A stretch of DNA of 5,228 nucleotides from an uncultured Clostridia bacterium. GTDB lineage: Bacteria; Bacillota_A; Clostridia; Christensenellales; CAG-138. Position 1 is the first letter of the stretch, and every line of letters starts with the position of its first letter. Positions 5,176-5,228 of the stretch are shown piece after piece. The notes under the pieces are model-generated. The model made no database searches and was not told the DNA's origin. It worked only from the letters and a program-made list of their open reading frames with translations. A program made the position numbers and the translations under genes. Location: assembly GCA_946623765.1 (NCBI GenBank), contig CAMORL010000117.1:1-5228 (forward strand). Direction: 5' to 3'.

Positions 5176-5228
5176 ATGACAAAAGCTGAATTGAAGGCGC
5201 TGCGCCGCCCGTTCCTCAAGGAACTGTT
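5176..5228 (+). CDS. Unidentified gene, 3' partial (first 17 codons)
   Basis: The start ATG at 5176 follows GGGAGGAG (5161-5168) at ideal spacing, the best ribosome binding site in the window. The visible product begins MTKAELKALRRPFLKEL and runs off the end. It is rich in Lys, Arg and Leu and looks cytoplasmic, with no signal peptide in the part seen. I do not recognise it. An upstream in-frame ATG at 5134 (with a weaker GGAAG before it) would add 14 residues, but it overlaps the -10 box. Its position after the HTH regulator suggests it may be the regulator's target. Confidence 0.75.
   Translation, partial: MTKAELKALRRPFLKEL

Overview
The window looks like a piece of chromosome from a GC-rich member of the Clostridia (Firmicutes). 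Three things suggest this: the gene order ftsW - murA - ftsQ, in which murA replaces the murB found at that position in Bacillus; strong GGAGG-type ribosome binding sites, with a TTG start used for one gene; and a large helix-turn-helix regulator with a helical C-terminal half. Genus cannot be told from the sequence. All five genes read left to right on the + strand, and no RNA gene, mobile element, CRISPR array or phage gene is visible.

Region 1 (1-3829) is the end of a division and cell wall (dcw) cluster. It starts inside ftsW (SEDS-family peptidoglycan glycosyltransferase; the N-terminus lies outside the window). Next comes murA (first committed step of peptidoglycan precursor synthesis), whose ribosome binding site can fold into a hairpin. 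Then comes ftsQ/divIB (divisome scaffold), which starts at a TTG codon inside the last 26 bases of murA. A strong intrinsic terminator at 3783-3829 closes the unit. The genes serve one task: MurA makes the UDP-MurNAc precursor, FtsW polymerises lipid II at the septum, and FtsQ helps assemble the divisome that contains FtsW. Two things are unusual: murG is absent between ftsW and murA, and FtsQ has a very long charged cytoplasmic N-terminal region plus a proline-rich extracytoplasmic tail.

Region 2 (3830-5175) is a separate regulatory unit. An AT-rich intergenic stretch carries a promoter with a perfect TATAAT, followed by a 372-residue XRE-family regulator. A 100-base gap follows, with a good sigma-A-type promoter (TTGCTT, 17 bases, TACAAT) whose -35 box is overlapped by a perfect 12-base palindrome. 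The 7-base word CGATTGC occurs in both promoters and just before the terminator stem. The simplest reading is that the regulator controls itself and the next gene, but this is inference.

Region 3 (5176-5228) is the first 17 codons of a gene with an excellent ribosome binding site. Too little is present to identify it. I see no clearly new biological system. The best leads are the regulator with its candidate operators and the unusual FtsQ.
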